From NCBI GenBank assembly GCA_037367405.1, contig JAZKJV010003123.1, positions 101,820 through 165,819 on the forward strand: 64,000 nt of DNA, written 5' to 3'. This DNA comes from Ottelia alismoides (lineage: Eukaryota > Streptophyta > Magnoliopsida > Alismatales > Hydrocharitaceae). This document shows positions 45,669-58,800 of the stretch, piece after piece (position 1 is the stretch's first letter; every line of letters starts with the position of its first letter). A model generated the notes under the pieces. That model saw only the letters and a list, made by a program, of their open reading frames with translations. It made no database searches and was not told the origin of the DNA. The position numbers and the translations under genes are program-made.

Positions 45669-46022
45669 TTAACGGTCGGCAATCTTGGAGAAATCTTGGA
45701 TAAATCGTCGGTAAAAACCAACATGCCCGAGAAATGACCGTAACTGCTTGATGTTGGATGGTGGTTCAAGGGACTTGATGACATCCACCTTGGTAGGGTC
45801 AACCTCCATACCTCGCTGGGAGATGACGTGCCCCAACACGATCCCTTGTGTAACCATAAAATGGTTATTTTCCCAAGACAGAACGAGATCTACCTCACAA
45901 CATTTTCGAAGAACTTGGTCTAGGTGCGCTAAACAATCGTAAAAGGAGTCACCATAGACCAAAAAATTATCCATAAAAACCTCTAGAAAATCAATGACCA
46001 TGTCCACAAAAATAGCAAGCAT
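45669..46022 (-). pseudogene. Element C reverse transcriptase, active-site part
   Basis: A 117-residue frame: FLEVFMDNFLVYGD (FMDD has become FMDN), LVLSWENNHFMVTQGIVLGHV, GMEVDPTKVDVIKSL and LRSFLGHVGFYRRFIQDFSKIA. A TAG at about 46026-46028 separates it from the upstream piece, and a frameshift follows near 45675. Confidence 0.9.
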
Positions 46023-46028
46023 ACACCT

Positions 46029-46253
46029 CTAGAAAGTAGCAGGAGCGTTGCACAATCCAAAGGGCATCCGTCTAAAAGCATACGTGCCAAACATACATGT
46101 AAAGGTGGTTTTCTCCTGGTCTTCAGGAGCTATTGTTACCTGTATGTATCCAGAGTAACTTTCAAGGAAACAAAAGTACTCCTTCCTTGCCAATCGTTCA
46201 ATGAACTGGTCTATAAGAAGGAAAAGGGAAGTGGTCCTTCTTCGTCGCAGCAT
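46029..46253 (-). pseudogene. Element C reverse transcriptase, motif A part
   Basis: A 74-residue frame with IDQFIERLARKEYFCFLES, where the motif A Asp of LDGYSG has become Glu, then VTIAPEDQEKTTFTCMFGTY and PFGLCNAPATF. With the FMDN change, two of three catalytic positions are altered. A stretch upstream (46254-46380) is readable as the WRVCIDY region with stops. Confidence 0.88.
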
Positions 46254-46380
46254 TCAATTTCATATAATCAATGCACACCCGCCACTACGTGGTTACTCTT
46301 TTTGGAATCTCCTCTCCACTCTCATTCTTTATCATATGAATTCCTGATTTCTTCGAGACAACATGTAATGGGCTGACCCA

Positions 46381-47373
46381 TTAAGAGTTGTAGATGGGAT
46401 AAATGAAGCATGCACTGCACCATTTCATAATCTCTTTCTTGACAACCTCTCGTAAATCCGGATTCAGCTTACGCTGAAATTCTATGGAAGGTTTGCTGTC
46501 ATGATCGAGATATATATGATGAGAACACAAAGAAGGATTAATCCCGCGGAGATCAGACACAGTCCACCCAAAAGCCTTGCAGTTTCTTTCTAGAACCTCC
46601 ATCAGACGAGATTCTTGTTCGTCGGTCAAAGATGAACTGATAATGACTGGAAATTGTTGATGTGGACCCGCAAGGAAGGCATACTTCATATTTGGTGGCA
46701 ATGTCTTTAGTTCTGGTAAGGTAGATTCTGGCTTTGCTAAAGCCTCATCCATATGTATATTGGGATCTATATCAGTTGTGGATTTGTCTGCAATTTGGTT
46801 ATCCACCTTCTCAATGTGCTCTTGAGTCGGACTACAGAAGATGTTCAAAACATCATCCGACTCGCTACTACGCTCATTCTTAGAATGACCAGAGGAAAAC
46901 AAATCAGCTAAATGAAATGCTATCTCTATATCATGTGAAGTGGAGGAATTGTGTAAAGTTACTAAGTGTAAAAGGTCTGCAATAAACTCCTCAGAAGTCT
47001 GATCGCTTTGCTTCTCTTCATCCATATTAAAATATAAAGTACCTTCTGAAGAACCACCAACTATAGTCTCGGACCCATCCTTTGTTAAACACTCTTGGGT
47101 CTCTACTTGATATCTTTCGAGATCGTCAAGACGGACCTCATCCATGTAATCACAGGTGGCTAAAGAACTCAAGAAATCAGAAGATGCATCACTAGATGTG
47201 TTTGAATCTCTCACCATCTCTATATGTACCTTCTCGCCCTCTGCGCAAAAAGATACCTTTCCTGTATCATAATCGAAGAGAGAATTTGCAGTTTCTAAGA
47301 AGGGCCTCCCAAGAATAATAGGGGTAAGATGTAAATGTGAAGGGCAGTCCATGTCTAGGACAGTAAAGTCCAC
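46381..47373 (-). pseudogene. Element C protease C-terminal half, linker and N-terminal reverse transcriptase
   Basis: A 330-residue frame. It begins inside protease (MDFTVLDMDCPSHLH, then IILGRPFLETANSLFDYDTG), passes through an acidic linker of about 160 residues and ends in the reverse transcriptase lead-in (ELKTLPPNMKYAFLAG, LERNCKAFGWTVSDLRGIN, HHIYLDHDSKPS). It is in phase with 47389-48447, separated by one TAG at 47389-47391. Confidence 0.88.
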
Positions 47374-47388
47374 TGGGAATTGCAGTCT

Positions 47389-48447
47389 CTACACGGTTAC
47401 GATAATGTTCCTTAATATACCCTTAGGTCTCTTTACGGATCTATCACCAAACTGAAGGATTGCTCGGGATTTATAAAGAGGACCTAACTCGAGCTTTTCA
47501 AGTAAGGAAGATGGTATCCAATTGATCGAGGAACCGTTATCTAAGAGAGTGCGATCGAATTCGGCATTTGCGATCTCGCATCTGACATAATGTGCGCCCA
47601 AGTCCTTCTTCTTCTTCGGTAACTTATTTTGAAAATCACAAAATGTAGCCTTGGTCAAAACATGTTTCTCTGTACGTGATCTCTTCTTCATACGCGTGGT
47701 GCATCGGTTTTTCAGTTGATTCTTAATCATAGGAAAATGATCTAAGGCATCGTGAAGCGGTAGCTTCAAAAATATGTGATCTTTCAGTAATCGTTCGGTT
47801 TCTGGGGTAACAACATTCTTCTTGGCATTTTTCTTTCCTTTCCCGAACAAAGCGTAGGGAAAAGGGACAATGTTAGGAGTGAGAAAATCATAATTATTAT
47901 TCAATTCAGAATCAACATGTACATCGAGAGTTTCAGAATTATGTACAAAACTCTCTAAAATAGGGGAAGACATATTTTTGTCGGGAGTATCTGCATGGTC
48001 TGGCGTGATATCATCGTCTGACTCGTCTGTGTCCATGTCAATTATTTCGGCATCGCTCCCTTCTCTTTGATCTTCGTGATGGTCCTCATCAACGTGTTGG
48101 TTCTCCTCCTCAGCATAAGAATATGGCTTCTCATGGATTCGATCCTGCTCCTCGTCAAGTACACGCTCCTCTACTCCAACAGGTGCTCGTGGCGATATAC
48201 CGCTTTTGAGACGAATGAAGTTAGATAAAAATTCGGAAAAAGAGATCGTACCTGTAGTGTTGTCTATTTGATCTGGATGCCTCCTCTTATTGTTCGGATT
48301 CATTTGAGGCTGGGCTGGGAGAGTGGTCTTCGGTGCGGTTAACTTATCCAAATGATGGTTTACCTGCTCCATCTCTGTCTTGTGCACAATTTGGAGTGTA
48401 CTCAGCATATCCATGATCTGATTTAGTGTTTGGGCCTGTGAGTTCAT
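47389..48447 (-). pseudogene. Element C gag-protease linker and N-terminal protease
   Basis: A 352-residue frame. An N-terminal helical part (NQIMDMLSTLQIVHKTEMEQV) is the Gag tail. The middle is acidic (DMDTDESDDD). Then GKGKKNAKKN, KHVLTKATFCDFQNKLPKKK, the protease motif LLDNGSSINWIP (DSG changed to DNG) and LQFGDRSVKRPKG. Ser-to-Asn at this position may reduce activity. Confidence 0.85.
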
Positions 48448-50297
48448 TTCAGATTCGGTGTGGTGGCCCTAACTTGCTCCTCTCTTCTGCCTTGGCATGT
48501 ATTACTGAGAGGTGGAAGGCTGGGAGAATCTCTGCAGTTTGGTGGAAGATTACTGCGACTGCTGATAAAGATATGACTGTGAATGGTTAGCAAGATCTGG
48601 TATGATTGCGGTCTCTAATAAGCATGCTGGTGAGACTGCTGCTGCGTGAAGTTCTGCTAGTGCTGGAAGTGTGGACATCCATGCTACGGTTGGCTATACT
48701 GTTGCTGCTGATGATGCGGTATACTCGGTTGCTGAATCGGAGTATACCAAATCACGTTGATCTCGAGAGTGGCTTGCGGCTCAACATCTATATCTGCAGC
48801 ACTGGTGATCTGGTCGGGATTGGCATGAAACTGATCCTCATGCCAATCAATCTACGGAGTCTTTGGCTTGCTCTGTACGTAATGAATCTGACGGGTGGGT
48901 GGAGCGGGTAAGATCTTCTGTATTGGTTGTGTAGTCGAAGAAGATTGGCTCTGTTGGTACTGAAGTTGAAGATCGGAAACCTTCTTCGTAAGATCATTCA
49001 ACTGCTGAAGTAGAGATGAGAGTTTCTCCCACTCTCGCAGCGGATGTAAGTGCTGAACTTGTTTCTGAATCACATCCACCAACGTTAATTTCTTGCTAAT
49101 AAAGCCCATGTTGGTGTTGGATTCGGATTCTGAAATGTTAGCCACCTTATGATGCTCTCGGTGATGTGGTGGCTGAGGGGCTTTCTAGAATGCCCGAGTA
49201 GAGTCGACGACTCTCAAGTTTTCTGCCATCCCTTCGAAGATGGCCCAGACTGACTCAACATCCTTATTCAAATAGCTACCGCAACATGCGCCACTCACTA
49301 GCCCCTGGATATCCGGCTGGAGTCATCCGAAATAGTTATGTAATAGCACCTTCATTGGAATCTCATGATGCAGGCTTCTCTCGGTAAGATCATTGAATTT
49401 ATCCCATGCCTCATGGAAAGACTCATGCGGATGCTTCGTAAAATTGGAGATCTGACTCCTCATCATGTTCGTCCTCCGTAGAGGAAAATATTTACGCAGG
49501 AATGTGGATTTAGATCATCCCATGTAGAAATTCCCTTCCCAGGTGACTCAGTCAATAAAGTACCTTATCAGCTAAGGCGAAGGGAAAAAGCTTTGAGGCG
49601 AACAACCTCTTGCGTAACTCCTAGATAGCTAGCCGTACCACCGATCATCTCGAATTGCTGCAGAAAGGTAAACGACTCCTCTGTAGCATTCCCGTAAAAC
49701 TTGGGAAGCAATGAGATGAAGGACGACCTCAATTCGTATGGCCCTTAATTCGACGCTAGCCGAATCCAATGATGAAGCGTTCTCATGCCCGGGTCATACT
49801 CTTCCCGTAAAGTAGCTGGAACTACTGCAGACGGTAAATTGTTCCCAACCCCTGCTCATAGCGTGGCTATCTCAGCCTGCAACTCATTCTGAGTTCTAAA
49901 TTGTTCTCGAATCTGGATATTCATCTGTTGGAGAGTGTCGAGAATGCCTGTCGTAACATCTGCAGCTGGATCTGATCTTCCGTCATGATGCTCCTCAGCT
50001 GGTGGCCACTCGTCTGCTGGTCCTTTGCCGTGAGCCATCTGCTTCAAATCTTTTGGAAAAGAAAAGCTCTCGTAAGAACTCAGTGAAAACTCGGCTGGAG
50101 ATCTCGATGATGTATTCTGACAAGGGTCTGCCTCAATAGTTTGGCCGGGAAGCGAGGGAGTCTGGGTCTGACTCTCCTCGAGATCAGATGGGACCAGCTA
50201 GGGAAGAGAGTCATGCCAATCTTGTGAAGATGTACGATTGACGGTGGACGATCGAAAGATCACGGAGTTTGAGCAGAAAAGTCGTTGAGACGTCATC
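48448..50297 (-). pseudogene. Element C Gag, heavily decayed
   Basis: Gag-like sequence is readable in pieces with many stops: an N-terminal part (QMAHGKGPADEWPPAEEHHD) at 49856-50047; a Gag-domain piece with KFYGNATEESFTFLQQFEM and LKAFPFALADKV around 49560-49740; and a helical part at 48852-49145 (GFISKKLTLVDVIQKQVQHL). No zinc knuckle is seen. The likely start is upstream near 50297 but cannot be fixed. Confidence 0.7.
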
Positions 50298-51522
50298 TTC
50301 GATATCAAGAGAATTGGAGAGCACGATTCGTGATTCAAGAGAGAGAGAAAATGCACAAATCCGCAGTAACTCACGCCCCACAAGCAAACACAAAGCAAAC
50401 CCCATTTTCAACAACACAACCTGATGATGACCGTAAGAGTTTTTTATCTTGTCGGTTTTAGGGTTGTAATTAGCAAACAAGTATAATCGATTAACGTGAG
50501 CTGATACGAGCTGATAGGTGCCCGATTTTTTCCTACAATAATGTCCTGAGTCCTTACAGAAAATCACTTGCTCTTAGCCAGTATGGTGGCAAGTATGGAC
50601 TGTTTCTGGCTACCCGTGTTGCTTGAGGACGGAGCCTTACGTAGTGTCCTCTAAATCCCCCACTCTCCTAAGTAAACTCGGACCGTTTCTGGCTACCCGA
50701 GCATACCCACTGAAAAGCAGTAAACAAGTGTATAGACTAAGGAGTATTTTGAAAGAAAATGGGTTTATATATTTAAGGGTCGTCTCTCACTCGAGCACTC
50801 TGAAAAATGTGCGGGGATTATTCTCCCAAATCAAATGAATCTTACGTTTATTTTTAGATCAGATACATTAGCAATCCCGATTTTATTTTGGGGTTTTATA
50901 TTTTTTTGAGTTTTTTAAAACAAACATCTACCGATTTTTTATTTTATTTTTATAAAAATCCTAAAATCATGCACCTAGATTGATAGTTCTAAGACTAACT
51001 ATGTAAGCACAATCAGATAGAATAAATGGAAACTCCTAAGCAAGCACCTATCCTCGAAAAAGCCGCGAAAAAAACAATCGATGCGAGAAAACTAGGGTGG
51101 GTGCCCTGATCTCCCCACTGCACGGTACTCGGTGAATCAGACCCCGAAAGAAAATGGGGGGGGGGGAAGGTACAAGTCGGGATGTCCTTAGTGAACCCCT
51201 TCTACTAAAGTTCAATACAACTTTCTCTCTCTTTCTCTCTTGTTTACAAAATTACACTAATCAATCTTGCCCTCTGCAGCCAACTCGTAAAGAAGGAGTC
51301 GACCTCTGCTCTCTCAACTGACTCGGCTTCCTAAGAAACTGGCAGATCTTGCAGGCCCTGCAATAATTTCTTAGCGACAAAAGTCGGTCAATAAAAGACT
51401 CGAGAAAAAGCCGTAAGAAAAATCGAGTAGAAGCTACGAAAAAATCAGAAGAGAGAAAATAAAATCACAAAATATGTAAAAAATAAAATAACACTAATGC
51501 CTCCCCAGCAACGACGCCATTT
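50298..51522 (-). other. Element C 5' leader
   Basis: About 1.2 kb, no accepted gene. It contains a direct repeat of a GTTTCTGGCTACCCG string (about 50605-50620 and 50687-50702), shared in weaker form with the leader of D (TATGGCTACCCG near 63865). A run of G (about 51155-51167) and CT-rich tracts (about 51221-51240) are present. Confidence 0.7.
51502..51519 (-). promoter_or_regulatory. Element C primer-binding site (tRNA-Asp)
   Basis: The plus strand reads TCCCCAGCAACGACGCCA, 16 of 18 bases of the tRNA-Asp 3' end, followed by three T and then the LTR. Confidence 0.85.
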
Positions 51523-53236
51523 TGATGCGGCTCGGATCCGATTGCAGTTTTAAGTGTTTGGGTTGTCGGTGCAGAGAACCGCAAGGAGACCCAAGCTTTT
51601 ACATTAAACAAAGATCGGTTTAAAACCTTACACTATTTCTTTAACTAGGTAAGTGTGCCTTGGTCGAACTCAAGGAGGCACAATAGGATACTTTGATTTT
51701 TTTATGTGAAAGTATATTTTTGTGATTATTTTATCTCTTCTTGAAGTGATCGAGGAAAAGCGATATTTTTTTATGGATTTTTTATTTTCAATTTTATTAG
51801 ATTTTATAATTTTTTCAAATTTTTATTTATTTTTCAAAGTGATATTTTTCAAACAATTTACCTATAATATAATATGTAAAGAACAGGTGAAATATAGATG
51901 ATATTATATAATAGGTAAATCGAACGAGCAATGGGCTCGAAGAAGACTAAAAAACAAAGCAAAATGGAAGAGAACTTCGACAAATAAAAACACGATGAAA
52001 AAGCAATAAAAACACACAAAAATTACTGAAAAACCTTACGGGGATAGTTGTGTAACTACCCTAAAAAAACTACGACAAATAATGTCAAGAATACATCCAA
52101 AGTCCCCCTACAGATCAGGTGTAGAAATGCAGGAAAAGCTAACAAAAGTTCTGCAATTTAGTCCCCTGCCAAGGGCTGTTCTGTAAGGAAAATATGATTT
52201 ATTGCAATTAGGTACCTGCGGGGGGCCTAATAGCAATTTCTGGAAACTTGGAAGGTGGGCTGGAAATCTGAAAGTCTTCAGGGCTTATTATGCAAAACTT
52301 CTACCAATTCAGCTTGAACGGCATAGATTAAAACATTAGGCGCGATCTGAGCCGTCCAAGCTTGCCACGTGTCGCCAGACTATAGCCTGATTATTCTTGG
52401 GCTGTTCTAGGGACGCTGACGTAGGTGGCGATGAGTCTGTCTTCTCCGATTTCTTTCCATCGATTATGATGAATCTTGGGCCTCCTGTAGGTCCAGAGGG
52501 GTGGCTCCTCCACCCCTCGAGCTCGCCTACAGGTGATCACGTCTGGAGATGGCAAGTATCAACGGAAATCAATCGATGAAGTTTAGTAATTACTGCTTTT
52601 GCCGCTAGTGCTCAGGTTGCTGCGCCAACTTTGAATGAGTTTTACATGATGATTGAAGACTCCAAATGACTTGAGATTGCTCCGGAGGGAAGTTGGATCT
52701 AAAAAGATGATTGCTACATGCTCTATTTACGGAGAAATTGGCCAACAAATTATTAATTGCAAGATCAAAATGTGTTTCCAGAATTATTGAAGATAGGCGT
52801 AAAAAAATAATGAAAAATGGATCTTGATTCGGTTTGAATATGAAAAGCTTTGGATGTTGAGTTTGAATGAGTGTTATAGATGAAGGATTAAGTGTCCTAA
52901 TGATGAGTTTAACCACACTAATGGAGGCATGATGATCGAGAAAGAATTTTGTGAAGATGAATGAGTTTCCTATGAAGTGCATGGTGTAAGACCTCTGTTG
53001 ATTGTCACTCGACGGGTCAGCTTCCCGTAGCTCCACACGCACACGGCGGCGCTGTAAGGCGGAGTGAACGCCCTTGGAACTCCTCCCCGATGAACCTTCT
53101 TCTACGCGGGCACCTTTGGCCGGAGCTGTCACCTCTTGAGCGAGCGGATCGAGGCGAGGAAGAGAGGGATCAACCACTAGATTCTAAGCTTCAGGTGGTT
53201 AAGAGAAAGTAGTTGAAAAAGAGCCAACAGTGGGGG

Positions 53237-53244
53237 TTTTTATA
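53237..53244 (-). promoter_or_regulatory. TATA box of the element C LTR promoter
   Basis: TATAAAAA on the minus strand, in the context CTCTATAAAAACCCCC. The position is conserved in both LTRs. Confidence 0.6.
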
Positions 53245-54062
53245 GAGAGATTGCGTGGGCCTCAAGTTTAATCCAAGGGTGGCCGAGTATCTTGGTTGTT
53301 AGCAGAGGGGATTCGATGGCTTGGATCGAGTGAAATACATTTAGGGTGCATGGAAAATTTGGTGAAGAAGGTCGCTTAGATTGTAAACGGTACGAGCTTC
53401 TTGGTGAAGAAGCACCAGGTGCTGACATGTGTCAGCACCTGGTTGGCCAGATGTGTGAATATCTTATAAATTCAATGATAAATAGTAAATAGTGTTATTT
53501 TAATTAAGTATAAAAACAATAAATGTAAATAATTAAATTATCTAATTTATAAAATAATTACTTTTTAGAAATATTAATTATAATTCGAAATATAAATATT
53601 ATATTAATAAATAGGTATAGATAAATAAGTTTTGGATTTTTAATCTAATAAATAAATAACTAAAAATTAATTTTGTATTTTCTTAATTATTAAAATAATA
53701 AATAAGAGTTGTAGGAATTTTTTGGGATTTTAATAAATTAGTTTACATATATTAATAAATACAGGTATAAGTTATCCAGTTCATTTTCATATGTAAATCA
53801 GGGATTTGGATTTTATTAAAATAATAAATAAGCTCCAAAAATTCTGAAATAAATTATGATAAAAATACAATATCATGAAAATAATTAAAAATTATAAAAT
53901 TAATAAAATTGTAAATAATGTGTTCTATATAAAATAAATAGCCCAGAAACCCCGTTGTCATTTGGTCCCAAAATCGACTTTTTGCGAAGAGACTACGATT
54001 TCAATGAAACCACATCTATTAATTAGAGAATATTATTTTATGAACTTTAAAGCTGAGTAAAG

Positions 54063-54377
54063 CACCCCATTTCTCATCAAGGGCCTCAGTTTGTATTTTT
54101 GATGGGAAACTCAATGTTTGATCAAAAGCATCAAAGCGAGAGAAATTGAGAAAGTATATCACTTTGCAGACTATCTCTAAAATGTTTGGCGGGGGGGGGG
54201 GGGGGGGCAAATCAAAGAACTAAGTACCTTCAGACTGATTTCAGCAAAGCTATCTATAAAGAAATGATACTAACTAAACCAGCTAGCTATATAGTCTTTT
54301 CCGTTTTATCTGGAGCTACTCTTAGAACACCAGCCGCATAAGCCATATGCGAATTCTTCTCATCTACCTCATTAGAG
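54063..54377. repeat. About 315-bp insertion of unknown origin in the right LTR of C
   Basis: The left LTR reads GTGAGTAGAGTGAAATTGG without a break (about 38425-38445). Here the same place is opened between CTGAGTAAAG and TCAAATTGAAG. The insert carries a run of 17 G (54191-54207), no frame and no clear terminal repeats or target duplication. The source was not recognised. Confidence 0.75.
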
Positions 54378-54968
54378 TCAAATTGAAGTTTTTATGAAGA
54401 AGTTATGATGTTCGGAAGTTGAGAATTTGACAACTTAAAAGCTGGATTTCTTGGCATATGTATAGGATAATATTTTTAACTGATTTTTATTTTTTATATA
54501 CATTTTTACAAATAATTAAGAAAATAAGTTGGTGAAAAATATTTTCATATGTATTAATTAAAAATAAATGAAGATTTGGTATTTATTGGATAAATAATGA
54601 GGAATGTGTGAAGTGTAACTTAATTTATTTATATGGTTTTCTTTCCTTATCTCCCCCTACTTATTGATTTGTCGACCAATCCCTGCTGATTTGGTCTCTA
54701 GGGTTATGATATAAATATACCTTGCAGCTATATTTATATTTGTAAGCCATATTGTACATATATACATATTTACAATCTGCCTTCTTTTCTTTTTCTTTAT
54801 TTTTATTCTATTATTTATTTACATGTTTTTGATGCTTAAAAGTGCACTTTTATTCATGAATGAGGTTTTGTTAAAAGATAGGAATTAATGGTTATTTACA
54901 TGTATTTGTTAAGGGTTTTAAGATAAAATGCGACATATATGTTAATGTATCATGGATTCATCAGATGA

Positions 54969-55828
54969 TCGAACTAAAGAAATATAACAACTCTTTTTAT
55001 TTTATTTCTTTTACATTAATTTTATTCAGTAAAATTCTTACTAAAATGTGTAAAAATCTAAAGCTAAAATAAAACCAAAATTAAATGAACTAACCGAGTA
55101 TGAGTGGTCACTATCAGTCTTTACAAAAGTCATCTATATCATATTTTATTTCATTTCTTAATTTTATTAATTAAAAAAATTCCCAAAATAGATAATGTGT
55201 AAATAATTTTATTTTATCGTATTTGTACTATTTTTATATTTTTAAAACTACAAAAATACAAAATCCCAAAAATCTGGTATTCTATATACGCAGAGTACCC
55301 CCAAAATGTAACTTCGTACAAATGATCAATTTTTGTTTTGTTATCATCATGAGAGTTGTTGATTTCATCGAGATGAGAAACTTTTGTGAAGAACTTTTTT
55401 GATCCGAGGTCGTTTGTTATTTATTTTCAATTTTTTCTTTTCTTTTTATATTCATTTTTTCAGGAGCTGACATGTGACCGCTCCTGTGGCTGCCACATGT
55501 CACTCATTTTTTCGCATTTTCTATTTCATTTATTATTTATTTTTAAGTAAAAATAAAATATTTAAATTAAATGGCAATCCCTCGACTGATCGGACGACTC
55601 TCCACCCTTCTCCTTCCTTCGCTCTTTTCTCCCTCTTTCCATTCTTCACATGCCATAGCCTTCCACTTTTGGCCAGCCGTTGCACCCATCGCCTCTGCCA
55701 CTCCCCTCATCTTCAATACCTTTCCATCTATATGCCTCCTGAACCCTCATCAACTCGCTCCCTGTAGTCTAGATAGACATCACCTTCCTAATTGGTGAGC
55801 ACCCATCTCGGATCCCTTTCTTAATCCA
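54969..55828 (+). repeat. Element E 3' LTR, second segment
   Basis: It continues the E LTR after C. It aligns in order with the reverse complement of the D LTR: TTTCATCGAGATGAGAAACTTT here corresponds to the D block at about 58452-58475, and GACATGTGACCGCTCC with GCCACATGTCACTC to the paired G-box block of D at about 58334-58370. It ends at 55828, where D is inserted; the remainder would lie beyond the window. The plus-strand frames at 55474-55798 are inside this LTR and not called. Confidence 0.75.
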
Positions 55829-58800
55829 TGATAGACCCGTAAATCACCCTATGATAATCGAGCAAAATTATTGTCGGACAATCATGATCATTAAAAATAA
55901 ACCACACAAATTGAAGAATCAACGAATTAATTAATGTGCAGTTCTATGTATTTTTAACTTAGGCAATCCCCATGGTAGACTCAAGGAGGTAAAGGAACAA
56001 CGCCAAATCAAATTAGATGAATTAGCTCACAGTTTTCCAAGTATATTTTTTTGTAATTTTTTACGCAATAAAAAATCACATACACAAATGCAAAATGTAT
56101 TCTTTTTTGAAAAATTTGGATTTAAGATGCAACAATGAAAAATGCAAACTTTTTCAGAGGTTTTTATGTAATTTTTCGTGCAAATAGAATGCCGAAATAA
56201 TGAATTTTTTACAAGAAGTGAAATAAGATGAAATGAAGCTGCAATGATATTTTTGGAATTTGAGGATAATGTAAGATTTTTTATGAATTTTTTACTGAAA
56301 ATAAAGTGACTGTGGGTATGTAGTTTCTAATAAATCAAATTATCAAGAAGAAAAATTATCTCAAAAATATATTTTAATAAGAAATCCATAAGATTTGAAA
56401 TTTTATGAAAAATAATAATCGTGGATTTAATTAAAAATCAATTACAAAAATTACTCAACTATTTATTTTATGCACAAGAAAACTCCAATTTAGATGAAAT
56501 TTGGACAATAATTAAACCAAAACTAGAGGCATCATATGTTATTTTTGCAAAAGTTTTGGAACAATATTTAAATACGTGTAAATTTCAGAGCATAAATGGA
56601 CAAAATGACACTGAATTTCAAACCATGTTTTTTATTAAATTATCAGGTGCTCAAAAAATCTAATTAATTATCCAAAAAGTACAAAATTAATTTCTCAACA
56701 TATTTCTATTTCTAATTAAATAAAATGTTGCAAAAATGTTATTTAAATTCTTTCTTATAGGCAGGGTTGTCTTTGTAATACAAAAAGTAAGAAATAAACT
56801 ACGCCTTAGGGGCACTTTTGTAAATATGAAAAAATATGAGATCAAAGTGAAATTTTCACAAAAATTAAAATAAAAGATGAAATGGATCTTTGTTGGAAAT
56901 ATTCTTGACACCCAAGTTAGGGCACAAAAGAGGGCGCACACACGAAGAGGGAGGCGCTGACAGGAGGGCGGCGAGAGGAGTGGGCGAGGCGATTATGTAC
57001 GGAGGAGCGGGTGGCGATGGCTGGGTAGAGATGTGGCACATGGACATGTGTAGGAGGAGGGTGACCTGGAGTTACTCGCGTGGGAAGGCGGTGGACGTAT
57101 GTGGCTCTAGCACAACAAGGGGCAACAAGTTGGGGTGGAGGCGCACAGAGGAAGATGACGAGGGCGCGCACCTGGTGTAGTCAAGAGAGCATGCAACGAA
57201 GGCCACGACGACTAGAGGAGGAGTCGCCTGTGTGAAGAGGGAGACGAGGTGCTACTCACAAGCACACGTGATGATGTGGTGGCTTGCGATGACGCTGTCT
57301 AGGTGCAGGGCATCCGCTGACAAGGACACACACGGCGTTGGCCGTGGCTGGGGTTGGTGGGCCTCCGTGGGTTGTGGGAGGTCACAACGATGGGGTACGA
57401 CCACAAGGAGTAGGAGAGTAGCACATTCTCACGCTGGTGGCTGTGAAGCATGGTGAAGGTGGACTGCGACGGAGGGACGTTGCTTGGGTGCGACGGAGGT
57501 GGCTAATGGCCTAGCGACGCAATGGAGAAGCCATCAATTCTTTCTTATTTTTTCTTTAACAATTTTTTTGATTTTTTTAAATAGGGAAAAAATGTTGGAG
57601 TAAAATGGTGGTGATGATAGTGTTGATTCTGATGATTTAAAAAACAAAATAAAATAACGATGATGAATGATGGTGGTGAACGATGAATGTAGTGATTGCG
57701 ATATAATATGGATGTAGTATTAATAAAATGAATATGGCCAAAAAATGACATTAGATAAAAAAATAACGAGGAACAGGAGAGGAAAGCTTATCTAAATTTT
57801 CACCGAGGGTGCGGGGCTGATATTCTAGACTCCTTCGTCACCTCAAAAAGGATCCCATAGTCCATTGAAGCTGAAGCATCTTCTTTCATGGAACGATTTT
57901 GATGAATTGTTTGAGACCACCTCAGATCTTGTCGTGGAGAGGTCGTTACTGGAGAAGAATGCTAGGCCGATGTCACCGACGGAAATACTCCAAGATCGCT
58001 CTCTTTTTCATTGAAATACAGAACGACGGATGAAGATGAATGAAGGGGATGAGGGGAATAAAAAGAGGAGGAGGAAGTTAGAAATGAGGTGAAGAAAATG
58101 GACGAGTGGTGGAGAAAGTGGCGTGGGTGGTAACTTGGAGTAAAGAACAAGTAAAGGGAGAAGAGAAAAAAATAAATAAAAATCAAGTAAAATAAGTAGG
58201 CTACTAATGAAGAGAAAATAAATAAAAATAGAAGAAAAACATAAAAATGAAAATAAATAATTAATTGAAATAAATAAATAAGAAAAAAAAATTAAATTAA
58301 ACTACAAAAATAATAAAAAATAATTCAAAATGGGTGACACGTGGGCGGCTCCAAGAGTTGCCACGTGTCGCTCCCAGAAAAAATCAAACATTAAATGTAA
58401 ATAAAAATAAAAAAGAAATAACAAAAAAGGTTAAATAAAAAAGTAGTCAACATGAAAGTTTCTCATCTCGCTGAGATCTACAACTTCTATGAATGATCGA
58501 AAATCATAATAAATCATCTGTACAAAAAGTTTTTTTGGGTTTACCTTATCGATATAAAATACCATACTTTTATCTTTTGCAAATTTTTTTGTCATTTTTA
58601 AATAAGAGAAAAATAAAAATAAAATTTAAAAAATATGAAACAGATATTTACAACTTAATTTAATTTTTTTATTTTTAATAATTAAGAAGATAAAAAGATA
58701 GAATAAAGGACATTTTGGCCAATATGTACAATATACAATAGAGGCTCAAAACCTAAGTTTCATATACGAACTCAGATTTTTATGAAAGTGATCTTGTTTT

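Larger units (their letters stand above)
35929..54963 (-). mobile_element. Element C: Athila-like Ty3/gypsy retrotransposon nested in the LTR of E
   Basis: The LTRs are 35929-39022 and 51523-54963. A perfect 5-bp target duplication GATGA lies at 35924-35928 and 54964-54968. The primer-binding site is at 51502-51519 and the polypurine tract at 39023-39037. Minus-strand order is gag, protease, reverse transcriptase, RNase H, integrase. It is interrupted by a solo LTR of another family inside integrase (42096-44740). LTR divergence is higher than in A: about 9 differences, mostly transitions, in about 160 bases at the start. All coding parts are broken. Confidence 0.95.
51523..54963 (-). repeat. 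Element C 5' LTR (right copy, 3441 bp)
   Basis: It starts TGATGCGGCTCGG and ends TGGATTCATCA. It is longer than its partner mainly because of an insertion at about 54063-54377. The TATA box TATAAAAA is at 53237-53244 on the minus strand. It is followed by GATGA and the resumed LTR of E. Confidence 0.92.

Noticed and set aside
52605..53177. 190-codon frame in the right LTR of C
   Set aside because: The left LTR has the corresponding frame broken at 37147-37557; no domain and LTR location make a separate gene unlikely.
56865..57456. Host-like GC-rich exon in the LTR of D
   Set aside because: Frames occur on both strands, there is no domain, and the position corresponds to the GC-rich part of the other LTRs.
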